The notes beneath the pieces are model-generated. The model made no database searches and was not told the DNA's origin. It saw nothing but the letters and a program-made list of their open reading frames with translations. Below, one piece after another: positions 1 through 9,954 of a DNA stretch of 64,000 bases (the stretch's first letter is position 1; the number at the start of each line of letters is the position of its first letter). Location: contig OX578142.1 of assembly GCA_951213105.1 (NCBI GenBank), positions 123,368,231 through 123,432,230 of the forward strand. The letters run 5' to 3'. This stretch comes from Amaurobius ferox (Eukaryota; Arthropoda; Arachnida; Araneae; Amaurobiidae). Position numbers and translations under genes: made by a program.

Positions 1-229
1 AATCTTTAATATATATGTATAATTTGAAGCTATTTACTTCTAGGTTTTGAAGACAGTATAATGCGTTCAAGGTGATGTTTACATTACAAACCAAGTGTCC
101 TACGATAAGACTATAACAACTAAAAATTATTAATAATCCATATTACAGTTACAGGAATTATAAAATAAGTGTATAAAATAAATACTTTATATAAAAAAGA
201 AGTTTCAATTAGAATATTGTAGAACTTAC
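1..229 (-). other. Intron of the THAP-domain gene (partial, runs off the left edge)
   Basis: AT-rich non-coding sequence directly downstream (on the minus strand) of the splice donor at 229-224. No acceptor-plus-exon was recognised before the window edge, so the next exon lies outside. Confidence 0.6.
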
Positions 230-382
230 CTCGCACAAGTATGCTCCAGTACCGGGTATCCAATTATCGCGCCGACTATTTATTAGCCATTGTTTTCTTC
301 TTTCTTCGTTTATATGAAAGCGAAATAGCCAAAAACCTTTTCTAGAATGATTAGAGCAGTTCGGTGCAGAACAACCACCCAT
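230..382 (-). CDS. First coding exon of a THAP-domain zinc-finger protein (partial gene)
   Basis: On the minus strand an ATG at 382 opens 51 codons, in phase 0, ending at a consensus donor GTAAGT (229-224). The peptide begins MGGCSAPNCSNHS and ends GTGAYLCE. It shows the THAP C2CH signature: Cys4-x4-Cys9, the basic run ERRKQW with the invariant Trp (residue 32), an RRDNW segment, the conserved Pro (residue 43), and Cys50. The final zinc-binding His is expected two to three residues into the next exon, off the window. THAP domains are zinc-dependent DNA-binding modules found in animal nuclear factors and at the N-terminus of P-element-type transposases, so either a host gene or a P-like transposase/domesticated gene is possible. 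The exon has no stop or frameshift, unlike the transposon genes in this window. Splitting the domain just before the last His by an intron is compatible with a THAP gene. Confidence 0.85.
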
Positions 383-712
383 AATTATTTCAATAATACT
401 TCCTAAAGTGAAAATGCGAATAGAGTTAATGCTAATGGATTGCGTTTCCCGCTACAGTGGGCTTCAATATGCTTGATGAGTCAGCTCGTATATAGAGAAG
501 CCTTAGTGTACCTGCCTACGTAGTATCTCCTACGCCAGACACGAACGCAGTTACCGTATGCAAATGTCCAGGGAGCAGAATCAGCATAACTGGCTCCTAG
601 TAGATTCCGGCGATAGCCAATCAGAGCACACGTTGCTCTTTAAAAACCGACACAACTTCAACGCTGCAAGTTATTCCCGTGATAACATCGTTCGACATGT
701 AGCGTGAATGCT
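383..712. promoter_or_regulatory. Short intergenic region between the divergent THAP exon and a transposase remnant; CCAAT and TATA-like boxes
   Basis: About 330 bases, noticeably more GC/CpG-rich than the surroundings. It contains AGCCAATCAG (615-624), a good NF-Y type CCAAT box, and CTTTAAAAA (638-646), a TATA-like motif about 70 bases before the ATG at 713. A TGAGTCA AP-1-like site lies near 477-483. The boxes are better placed for the plus-strand transposase remnant than for THAP, and may be the transposon's own promoter. The regulatory role is inference. Confidence 0.35.
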
Positions 713-1165
713 ATGGCGGAGTACACCTACGAGGAATTGGCCGTCATGCACCTCTCATACGGTGAAGCCATAGGGAATGGAAGCGCAGCACGAAGATTGT
801 ACGAGCAGCGGTTTCCAACGCGTCGTATTCCCAGTCATTCTACCTTTAATCTACATTAACACAACACACGGAATCTTCGAGAGAAGTGTCAGTCATTCCT
901 TCGCCGGTGTGAACGGTGCAGCGACACGCGTGGTCGCCACTTTGAGCACTTGCTGTGAGTTTGTCGCTGCACAATAAATCCGTTTGTGCAACGTTTGGTA
1001 TTGTTCATTCACTTTCCCAACACTGGTGTACGTGCAGGTTCGTATTCTAATTTTACTCTTTTCTGCCTCTCTGAGTGCAATGCGACCCATGGTAATTATT
1101 GCTCATCTGGTGGGGTACTATCACCCCTCTGCTTTTGTAAAAACAATTCCGACTCACCCTGTATA
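700..1165 (+). mobile_element. Non-autonomous transposon carrying the deleted transposase
   Basis: The remnant gene is followed by AATAAA-like sequence (972-977), about 180 non-coding bases, and the stretch GACTCACCCTGTATA (1151-1165), a typical terminal sequence of such elements. No matching opposite terminus (TATACAGGGTG) was found on the left, so the left boundary is approximate and may be eroded. Confidence 0.45.
713..958 (+). pseudogene. Internally deleted DUF4817/mariner-type transposase remnant
   Basis: An ATG at 713 opens a frame starting MAEYTYEELAVMHLSYGEA, followed by AARRLYEQRFPTRRIPSH. This matches the N-terminal helix-turn-helix (DUF4817) common in arthropod transposons. The frame meets one stop (TAA 857-859) and then continues in the same frame to LRRCERCSDTRG-RHFEHLL and a TGA at 956-958. 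The Cys-containing motif ending in HFEHLL is typical of the extreme C-terminus of the same transposase group. The catalytic DD(E/D) middle, several hundred residues in a full protein, is missing. The remnant is therefore an N-terminus joined to a C-terminus by internal deletion, with one in-frame stop, and not an active enzyme. Confidence 0.65.
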
Positions 1166-1730
1166 AATAAATGACTGCTGGCAAATTGTTGAGCGCCAGA
1201 ATACAAAACTATTACCCAAAGTATTTTCTCCAGCGACTGGAACGATCTAGATCTACGAGAATGATGTTAACACATTTGTCGCATAATATTGCATATAGAG
1301 AGTGAACATATCTCATGATAGTTATTATTTTTTTAATTTTATAAAATTTTTGATAAATTTATTTGTAAAACGTGCAATCTTGAGAACGGTTCATGCAGAC
1401 GTTCTAAAATTTGTGCCATTCGATTTTTATATAGAAAAGTGATTATTTATGTAATATCACAGGTTCTAAATTTGATTGCGTTTAATATCAATAGAGTTCC
1501 AGTATTTATCAATTGTATTATTTTTACCAAATTTCGTTTGAAACGTTCCACTTGTTCGTGAGATATGGCATCCACGGTCTCACACATACAAACACACATA
1601 GGCATTACCACAAAACCGTTCCATTCGAGTTCAGAGATGCTTGAAACGTGCTCTTCCGTCGAAAACTCGAATTGGAATTTTCGACCCCGTCATAATACTT
1701 TATACATTATACTACGTGTATATGGAAAGT
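1166..1730 (-). repeat. Repeat family A, copy 1
   Basis: This stretch aligns by eye with 39818-40478 over its whole length (for example GAATTGTTGAGCG near the start, CTAGATCTACGA, and the CCAAATTTCGTTTGAAACG / TTCGACCCC end). In reverse orientation its right part matches 3222-3500. It carries a degenerate CA-rich simple repeat at about 1585-1602, the same internal position as the simple repeats of the other copies. No coding capacity. Confidence 0.7.
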
Positions 1731-1834
1731 AAAAAATAACCAGAAAAATCTAAAAACAGGATTAAATTTCCAGCAACATATATTTTTGGTTTAGAAAAAT
1801 AACATATGGACTCTGTAATAAACATTACTTAGTG

Positions 1835-2365
1835 GAGAAACATGGCTTGGAAGCATTCACAGAAAATATAATCCACACGAGATACTTTATAACAAAAATA
1901 GGATCATTACATCAAAAAAATAAATTTATTTGCAGATGACAAAATCTGATACGTTCAACACCCTACAGATTAACGAATTTTGATATTGTACGGATACAAG
2001 GCTGTGTTGATTTTTTAAACCGAATTTCGTTGAAAATCCGTATTCTTCCTGTTATTATTGATTAAATAAACATATCAGAATAGCACAGAAAACACTTGAT
2101 ATTTTTGGACGCTTGGATGCAGTCACAGAAAATATAACACACGCCAAACACTTTATCACAGAAATAGGATCATTAAATCAAAAAAATATATCTGTTTAGG
2201 CATAACAAAACATCTGATACGTTCAATACCCTAGAGATTAACGAATTTTGATATTGTATGGATACAAGGCTGGATTAATTTTTTAAATCCAATTTTCATT
2301 GAAAATCCGTATTCTTCCTGTTGTTATTGATTAAATCATCTTATCAGAACTTCACAGAAAGAACT
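1835..2365 (+). repeat. Two-unit tandem duplication, about 266 bp per unit
   Basis: The CACAGAAAATATAA motif occurs at 1858 and 2124, and the units share TCTGATACGTTCAA, ACGAATTTTGATATTGTA and GAAAATCCGTATTCTTCCTG. The units are diverged (roughly 85-90% by eye), so the duplication is old. Confidence 0.75.
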
Positions 2366-3221
2366 TGAAAGCGCTTCATGTTGGGAATCTGAAATTTCTA
2401 ATATCTCGAGAACAACTCGAGATAACGCCTAAACAATGGCACTCATTCAGTTTGGTTAAAAGTACTAATAAAGCATTGAGTTCTTTGATAAAAGTGAGCA
2501 TATTTATATAGTTTCGATTTTAGGGCAAATATTTGCTATGTTTAGAGTGCATCGCATGTTAGCGTACGTACAAATTAAGTTATTTGCTATTAGATAAAAT
2601 ATTACTTATAAAATGAATATTTAAAATAAAAATCAACGTATTTATTTTATGCTTTTTGGATTTAAAAAACCCTTCAGTTCCAATCTCCATGAAAATCAGC
2701 AGACTTCTTACGTCTACAAATTGAAACCAGCTTGCCAAATTCAATTTAAATCGCATTATTTTATAGAGATATCCTGCCCGCAAGCTTACAGACATGCACC
2801 TTCTGATTGGTAATTAATGATGCCCTCAACGAGGAAATCCACCAAAATCCATCAGTTTGCTCCTCTTACGTACATTATGCATTGTGGAGATATGAGTAAT
2901 AATTCCAATAAGAAATGTTTTGTGGTTTGCGAAATTTTTGTAAACATCTTCTCTATATATGGCCTCTAGAGGATATTCATTTTTTACATAATGCCGCTAG
3001 CCAATATTTTTCATTCACAGTTATAAAAATTTTCCGAGGGAAAAATGGTATTATTTGCAAAAAATATTACTACAAACAAAAAAGTGTATTTTTTTTCATC
3101 CATTTTAATATCTGGATATCATTTCAAAGGCCCTGGACATACCACAGACATAATTACTTAGGCTAGAATTAATTACTTAGGCAAAAGTTTCAAATATATT
3201 AATGCTGTTATAAGATATATT
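2366..3221. other. Anonymous AT-rich sequence
   Basis: No gene, RNA or recognisable repeat seen. Short frames on both strands have no family resemblance. Confidence 0.5.
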
Positions 3222-4121
3222 GCTTTCCTTACATATATAGTATAATGTATAAGAAACGTATTGTGACGGGATCGAAGATTCGAATTGAAGTTTTCGACGG
3301 AAGAACTCGTGTCAACCATCTTTGATTTTAAGGCGAACATTTTTAAGGGATGTCTGTTGGTATATTTGTGTGTGTTAGTGTGTGCTTTTGTGACTTTATG
3401 AACTCGATATCTCACGAACGAATGGAGCGTTTCGTATGTAATTTGGTACGATTATTACGACCCGATAAAACTGGTCTAAACCTTATTGGTTTTGAACACG
3501 ATCGAACTTTCGGATGGACCCCAAATTTTCGAATGAATTCTTGAAAAAAATCTTTAATAAATCAGGACATTCATTAATGTTAAATAAATAATCAGTTTGT
3601 AAGTACTTTTCATTCTAAAATAAAGGACCCACACTTTAGGATGTTAGCTTGAACTGTTCTCGAGATATTACAGATTTTTCAAATAAATGTATCTATAAAG
3701 ATACATAAAAATGAACAGTGGTATATTTCATTAAATATGTAACATTTGGCAAAACGTGTGGCGGTATTGGCGACTAATTTGGAGAAATATCCTACCTTGA
3801 CAGCATTTTAATGTGAGACTAAATTGATGAACATACCGTCAATTTGACGAAAATGCCGCCAAGTTAATAAAGTTATAATTAATATATTTTTGTGTAATTG
3901 AGTATATTGCCTAGCAGATGTTAGAAATATTTCCAACTGTTAAGTTGGATTTCGGCAAAATATATGTTAATTTAGTACTTCAAAATATATTTTCATGTTG
4001 TCATTCAGAAAAGCGCCCAATCTGAATAAACTTTTCAACAATAAAAACATAGTACCGTGGATTCTGTCCATCATAATTTAGCATTGATAGAAATAAAGTA
4101 CTTGCATTATGTAGGGAAAGT
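3222..4121 (+). repeat. Repeat family A, copy 2
   Basis: It begins CTTTCCTTACA, then a stretch equivalent to the reverse complement of copies 1 and 4 (TGACGGGATCGAAGATTCG, GTTTTCGACGGA), and ends TGTAGGGAAAGT (4110-4121). The ends are inversely related. A GT-rich simple repeat lies at about 3366-3390, where copy 3 has its CTGT array. The sequence after the right end (GTGCTGTCCACA) also resembles the flank of copy 3, so the true boundary may lie slightly further right. Confidence 0.6.
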
Positions 4122-4185
4122 CAAGTGCTGTCCACAATAGATTCCTTTTAATAGTGTTGTTTCCTAATCTTTTCTGGATGATAAC

Positions 4186-4187
<2 letters not shown>

Positions 4188-4238
<51 letters not shown>

Positions 4239-4240
4239 TA
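4188..4240. repeat. (TA)n microsatellite
   Basis: Uninterrupted TA dinucleotides apart from one TG. Confidence 0.95.
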
Positions 4241-4273
4241 ATCTCTACCGCTATTGTTGGATATCCTTATATA

Positions 4274-5084
4274 CAGGATGTCCTAAAAAGATTGAAATGC
4301 TCTTTAATTCTTTACCTATTGGAGATAAGCGGGCAATGTAAATTGCAAAAATGTTGAAAGTAAGGTAGTAAATAAGACTACGTTAATGAAATAGTCCTCC
4401 CATAAATTTTCAAAAAGTTACACTTTTTAAATTTTTATACGACCCCCTTAGACAAATTTGGTCAATCAGAAAGCTTTTATTTTTAATGCAACAAGATCAT
4501 TAAAAAAACCCGCATATCTATATCTTTAAAATTGAGCGTGTTATATTTAATTGAAAATTTAGCATTGTGAGTGGAAACCATATGTCAAATTAGAGATGAA
4601 AATTTGTGACATATAACAAAAAAAGATAAAACTGGATGATAATTTTAATTATGTGCCCCAACCGCGGAGTGAGTACCACTGCTTTATATGATCTCTGTCT
4701 GTGTGATGCTTTATTTAGATGCATTTGTGATAAAAAATGTTGACACATATTAACGTATTTTTGATCTAAACAATTTCCATCGTCAATTTGTTTGGAAATG
4801 TGGTGTAAGTCAGAATTTTTCCTTTATCATAATTCAGTTAATTTTAAAGATACAGATATGCGGTTTTTTAATGATATTGTTGTATTAAAACAAAAATTTT
4901 CTGTTTGATCAAATTTGTCTAAGAGGATCGTATAAAAATTTAAAAAGTGTAACTTTTTGGAAATTAATTGGAGGACTATTTCATTAACGTAGTCTTATTT
5001 CAACATTTTTTGCAATTTACATTGCCCACTTATCTCCAACAGGAAAAGAATAAAAGCGCGTTTCAATCTTTTTGGGACACCCTG
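4274..5084 (+). mobile_element. Long-TIR MITE, copy 1 (about 811 bp, TIRs about 240-270 bp)
   Basis: The left end CAGGATGTCCTAAAAAG and the right end CTTTTTGGGACACCCTG are inverted repeats that stay alignable inward for about 250 bases (GGGCAATGTAAATTG, AAAGTTACACTTTTTAAA, and CATATCTATATCTTTAAAATT against its complement). It is flanked by TA/TATA, consistent with a TA or TATA target. There is no transposase. A second copy lies at 45458-46489 with its interior in the opposite orientation. The site at 4689-4702 is the unoccupied equivalent of the SINE insertion in that copy. Confidence 0.8.
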
Positions 5085-6044
5085 CATATACCTTGCTGTT
5101 ATGCAAATGGCAGAAACTAGTGAGAGGGTAAGATGTGAGAGAGTAAGTTAGACCAGTTGATGAAGAACTGAAATCTAGTGGGCATTTTGATCTATCAGCG
5201 ACATTTCCTGAAGGGAATTTTGGGTGATGCAATGTACACCGTGCTTCCTCCCAAATCATACATTCGATTTTCTTTCTTTAGAAAATGTTTCAGTTATTTT
5301 GGATTTCGGCTACAGTTTGTCTGAGCTTTTGTTCAGCTCGAAGTTTGGTTATTGTTTGCTTGGCACAAAACTTTTATAAATTGTCCTGCAGATCAGAATG
5401 TTCATTCTTTGCCAAACACTATGTTATTTATTTATAAATATATTTTTGAATAATCATCAGATTTAGACAAGTTTATTTGTCAATTTCCTTTCAAACATAA
5501 CTTACCAGTAGAATATATTAAATTTAGGACATCTCAAGCCCTACAATAAATTAATAAAAATATTTTAAAGACACTTCATTCAAAATGTAAGGTATTATTT
5601 ATTGCATTAAAAATTTAAAATGGTAGTATGTTATTATATTGATAAAGTAGACAATAATTATGCCCCTATATGTAAATACTATAATACGTAGATTATAAAA
5701 TATGAATTGGAAGAAATATAGATTTATTTAAACTTATTCTCTAATGCTCTTTAAAACATTAATGGATCAATATAACATCTTAAGCAAAAACTATTATATT
5801 AATTATCTATATATAGTTGCTTTAGTACATAAATTCTCATAAGTTTAGATCTATAACGAGCTCTCTCAATGCCTGTTAAGCCTAATTACTTTTGATTATA
5901 ATTTCTGATTTTCAGTTATACATATACTCGTATTAAGTTTTTACATTCGCCAATATTATTCCAATAATATAAACTTCCCCAAGCTGATAGATGTTTAAAA
6001 GAATTCATGTAGCAACACGGGGCCCAACATTTTGGTATTCAATG
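5085..6044. other. Anonymous AT-rich sequence
   Basis: Nothing supported. A plus-strand ATG with a GTAAGA donor-like site near 5100-5130 was considered and rejected. Confidence 0.5.
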
Positions 6045-6332
6045 CGAAGAATATCTCAGGCACTGAGATAGAATATCTCTGGCACGAAGAATATCTCAGG
6101 CACGAAGAATATCTCAGGCACGAAGAATATCTCAGGCACGAAGAATATCTCATGTACTGAGATAGACTATCTCAGACACGAAGAATATCTCAGGCACTGA
6201 GATAGAATATCTCAGGCACGAAAAATATCTCAGGCACGAAGAATATCTCTGGCACGAAGAGTATCTCAGACACGAATAATATCTCAGGCACTAATATCTC
6301 AGGCACTGAGTCGCCCTCTGCCTGAGATATTA
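6045..6332 (+). repeat. Minisatellite, 18-bp unit GAATATCTCAGGCACGAA
   Basis: About a dozen units of GAATATCTC(A/T)GGCACGAA, some expanded to about 24 bp by an extra CTGAGATA block that forms short palindromes (CTGAGATA...TATCTCAG). It ends in a diverged inverted piece (CTGCCTGAGATATTAG). Confidence 0.9.
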
Positions 6333-6963
6333 GAGCCGGAGTTAAGTTATAGGTAAGATGGTTTTGAATTAATTATGAATTCACAGTTGATTCAGTCTAG
6401 AGTTTAGGAAAGACTAAAGCATCGGATTGAGTTGTCTTATGATTTATACAAAGCGTTGATTAATAGCACAGTGATATAGATACGTTGAAATAGTTAATTA
6501 CTAATACATAAACTGGGAGTTTTGCATTATTATAAGATTATTGTAACATAATCAGATTAATCAAACATAGTTTTATGTATTAAATGAGTAAACTTTTTAA
6601 TTATGAAATAATTTTTAAAATTCAACCCCTTTATACATTTAAAGTTTTTTCAGTATAAAATATTTTATTTAATTGATCTCAATTAGAAGGAAATTCTTAT
6701 CTATTATATTTGTTTATTTATTGTTTTTAAACATTAATACAAATTTGCGTATTAATTCAACTTTAGATAAATTGCGGTAGCTCAAAATTCCTAAACCAAG
6801 TTTCCTGTATTTTTCTGAAAATTACGTATTTATGTAGGCATCTTCTTTGGATCTTTTGGTCACCTTTGTTTATTGAGTATTCAAATTCATCTATAAAGTA
6901 ATTGATGTTAAAAATACGAAGTTTATATAAGATTTATTTTGCAACACACAAAATCGAATTAAA
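6333..6963. other. Anonymous AT-rich sequence
   Basis: No gene or clear repeat seen. Confidence 0.5.
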
Positions 6964-7368
6964 TATCTGATACATCTCTAAACATAGATTTATCTCTAAA
7001 CATAGATTATTAGTAGAAAGGGCGGCTCGTGTATAGGCGCTGCTGCACTGCGGGGGCGACAGTGCTCTCTCTCCCTCGCAGCCTCGTGTGCAGCTCCTAT
7101 GTGCGCATGCGCATAACAGTCAAACACCAAGCTTCACAGTTCCAGCGGCGTGATGTTTGACTGTTGTGCGCATGCACAAATAGGAAGCTGCAAGCGAGGC
7201 TGCGAGGGAGAGCTAGCACTGTCGCTCCCGCAGTGCCTATACACGAGCCGCCCCTGTCAGTAGATCTGATACATCTCTAAACATAGATTATTAGTAGATC
7301 TGATACATCTCTAAACATATATTATTAGTAGATCTGATACATCTCTAAACATAGATTATTAGTAGAAA
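6964..7368 (+). repeat. 36-bp tandem repeat, split by a fold-back element
   Basis: Units of TCTGATACATCTCTAAACA followed by TAGATTATTAGTAGA occur at 6966-7017 (with one partial) and three times at 7264-7368. The fold-back element at 7020-7253 sits inside the array, between AGTAGAAA and CTGTCAGTAG. Confidence 0.85.
7020..7253. mobile_element. GC-rich fold-back element (about 234 bp), nearly all inverted repeat
   Basis: The ends GGGCGGCTCGTGTATAGGC and its complement GCCTATACACGAGCCGCCC start arms of about 100 bases that include CGACAGTGCT, CTCTCCCTCGCAGCCTCG, GCGCATGC and CAGTCAAACA, leaving a short loop near 7127-7150. It is far more GC-rich than its flanks and inserted in a 36-bp satellite. 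It has no ORF, so it is a MITE-type non-autonomous element; the superfamily is undetermined. Confidence 0.85.
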
Positions 7369-7479
7369 CATTGTTTATATAATTTAGATTATGTAATTAC
7401 CCACTCCTGATGAAGTAGTACTGACCAGTAAATGAATGTGAGTCAACCTATACGGAATCTACTTCGAAGATAAAAGCTT

Positions 7480-7570
7480 ACAATTACGTCCTAATACCTT
7501 AATTGGAAGAACATTTGTTGACTGAAAAATACGAAGATGCATGGTTCTAGCTCTGGCAGAAATAGAAATG
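7480..7570 (+). repeat. Degraded tRNA-derived SINE fragment
   Basis: The stretch aligns with 7832-7927 (ACAATTACGT, CTTAATTGG, GTTGACTG, GCATGGTTCTAGCTCTGGCA against GCGGTTCGAGCCCCAGCTCGGACA). The B box has decayed (GGTTCTAGCTC). Confidence 0.55.
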
Positions 7571-7831
7571 TTCTTTGCAAATCTGCCCGGACTAATCAAG
7601 CCTGCAGGTTAGTGCAATAATATCTGGGGTCTAAAAATGACCCTAGAGTGCCTTGTCTATGGTCTCTGGGATATGGAGCATCGATTTCAAAGATCATGCA
7701 CCTGGAGGATAAAAATAGCACCAGGAGGCTGATCTGAGGTAAAAACAGCAGGAAGTGGTCAATCACATTGTTAAGATAAACGTCAATCTGATATTAGAGG
7801 AAGAAGAAAGCAAAGTCCACTTCAACGATCA

Positions 7832-7930
7832 GAGCTTGTAATTACGTGGCAGTTGCTTAATTGGGAAATCGTCGACTGGCCAGTATGAGGATCCGCGGTT
7901 CGAGCCCCAGCTCGGACAAGAAGGTTCTTT
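7832..7930 (+). repeat. tRNA-derived SINE head
   Basis: Pol III promoter-like boxes: A-box-like TGGCAGTTGCTTAATTGGG and B box GGTTCGAGCCCC about 45 bases downstream. It does not fold into a proper tRNA and has no acceptor stem, so it is a SINE rather than a tRNA gene. Confidence 0.6.
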
Positions 7931-8555
7931 ACACCCGTAAGTCCTGAACTCCGATCGCACAATCTTAATATGCCACTTTCTCAATGGATAATTATATATT
8001 TTCTATGTAAAATTTTAGTATAATTACTATTGTTTTCTAGGTAAAAATTTCAACATAATTACTATTGTTTGAATAATCTTGTACCATTTTTGAAAGAATG
8101 AAAAATTTTGAAACAGGGTCTTGTTTTCACAAGAGGCAAGATCATTAGTTACTCGCATAGAATTTCACTTCACATAATCCTCGGATCAATGGACAGCCCG
8201 TTGACTATATTTATGGTTTTTCCTGGACGTGTTTTAATAGCTTCGCTTATTCACCATCTCTCTTGAAGCAAGAAATTTCAAATCTTTTTTATGCTATTAA
8301 GAAGATAATCAATGAGGAGAATAATGAACGGCAACGTTATGTACAAATTTATATTGTCAAAGGGCTTGTGCACGTCTGGTTAGAGTAATTAAATTTTATG
8401 TCAGCGGCCAGCTATTATAAAATATTCAAGTATATGAATTATGCAAAGGTCTTGAAATATTGCTCTGTTGAGTTTGAAATGCATTAAAAGTTTTATTTGA
8501 AACTATAGAGGGGCGAATGCTTTCGAATTCGCAAAAATCGTTCACAAAAAAATTA
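7931..8555. other. Anonymous AT-rich sequence
   Basis: Nothing recognised. Confidence 0.5.
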
Positions 8556-8690
8556 TGGCTTATAGCAAGTTTCTTGCTGCCATTGCAGATACCGGCTATT
8601 CCTTTTTGACGAACGCATAATATGCGCGAAACAGGTGCATGGATACTGGTATCTTCAATATCGGAGTGTGTTTTCCGTATATTTACATTC
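8556..8690 (-). repeat. Dispersed repeat, copy 1 of 2
   Basis: Shares TATAGCAAGTTTCTTGCTG, CCATTGCAGATA, CGGCTATTCC and GCGCATA-type blocks with 10883-11010. Orientation is arbitrary. Unidentified family. Confidence 0.65.
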
Positions 8691-8906
8691 ATTAAATATC
8701 ATTTAATTATTATTAGTAAATAAATAAACAAAAAGGAAGAAAGACACGTATAATAAAATCACATTAATTTAGAAATGAATCTTTTTTAATTTTAATTATT
8801 TTACAGTAGTTTTTTTATTTTATTTTCTCTTAAATACAAAAATTGAATGTTTCTTACCTACTGCAGATTTTTCGTTTAGAAACCAAGCATTTAAACATGT
8901 TCTAGT

Positions 8907-9143
8907 TTGCTGTTTTTGTTGCAAATTAAACCAATGGTGCTGAAAGTCGCTCTTAAAAAAACTGTTGACGTTGACATCATTAAATACTACAAAGATAATC
9001 CTTCAAGCGAGGATACAGACTGCGGGTGGAATCAAACTTTCTTCAATGAACTTTCAAATTTCTTCTTATGGAGTACCCTAACTTTTATTCCAGAACTTGT
9101 AGTTAATCATGCTCGATATTTGAGTTATTGGAATTTCTTCTAG
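8907..9143 (+). other. Short open frame with protein-like composition, unrecognised
   Basis: A 78-codon frame. Its middle (from VLKVALKKTVDVDIIKYY to NETFF-like NQTFFNELSNF) is hydrophilic, uses all residue classes and has no low-complexity AT-codon bias, unlike chance frames here. No family is recognised, there is no Kozak-type start argument, and no matching neighbouring exon was found. It could be a pseudo-exon, a transposon fragment or chance. Confidence 0.2.
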
Positions 9144-9620
9144 ACTCTAGAGGCGTAATCTTTGAGATCTCAAATCTCGAATACATTCTAGCATTTGATG
9201 TATTAGAGTATTTGCGGATAACATCCACTGTCTGATCTATCTCTGTTTGAAACTTTTAGTACTACTTCTACGATTTCTTCGTTTGGTCAAATATGTTTTG
9301 GATTATTTAAAAAAAATATGAAACATGTTTAAATCAAGGATAGAACACGAGACTAACTCAAGTTAAAAGTTTTGTTATTGAGCTCTGAAAGCTAATGTAG
9401 ATTTCAGAGAAGTATTGCCTATGTCCAGAATATAGGTTACTTACGGCATCACTATTAAAACCAAAGTTTCAGTTTCGAATCTAAGCTCAGCCTAGATTTT
9501 CAGTCTTTGAAAAAAATGGCTAGTTTCTTGAGAATTCGATTGGTAGGTTTTAGAAATATTGAAGACTACATTTGTAAAATTTCGAAAGTTAATTTACAAA
9601 AAATATTAAGAACTGATGTG
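9144..9620. other. Anonymous sequence
   Basis: No gene or clear repeat recognised. Confidence 0.45.
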
Positions 9621-9654
9621 CAAGCCTGTCAAAAGAGGAAAGCTAACACGCTTA

Positions 9655-9910
9655 AAAATTGAGCTGCAACTTTTTAATAAGTTTTATTTTGCTTAACAAT
9701 GTGTGGTACTTAGCGTCAAAAGTTGTTAAATCAAATGATTATTGACTAAATTAAGTTCTGCCAGTTGGTCGAGTTTCAGCTTTTTTAGTACTCGTTAAGA
9801 GTATCGGGAGGGGGGGGGGAAAGAGATCCTCCTTCCCAATTTTCTCACCCCGTAAGAAATATAATAAAAAATCTGGCTTCATAGAGAGCCGATTACGGGT
9901 CTGTAAAGGC
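9655..9910 (+). repeat. Dispersed repeat related to the 43-44 kb region; carries an unoccupied SINE target
   Basis: AATAAGTTTTATTTTGCTTA, ACAATGTGTGGTACTTAGCG and TCAAAA match 43016-43036 plus 43314-43352, where a SINE splits the sequence. Further right, ATCTGGCTTCATAGAG and GGGTCTGTAAAGGC resemble the 115-bp units at 43.8-44.2 kb. A poly-G run lies at about 9810-9819, and a GT/G run at 9936-9954. Confidence 0.55.
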
Positions 9911-9954
9911 ATTAAAAACAGTATAATCTCCAAGTGTGTGTGTGTGGGGGGGGG

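Noticed and set aside
5100..5135. First exon starting at an ATG near 5100 with a GTAAGA donor
   Set aside because: Fewer than ten codons, immediately next to a MITE end, and no downstream exon.
6045..6332. CRISPR-like appearance of short repeats
   Set aside because: Units are contiguous without unique spacers and the genome is eukaryotic.
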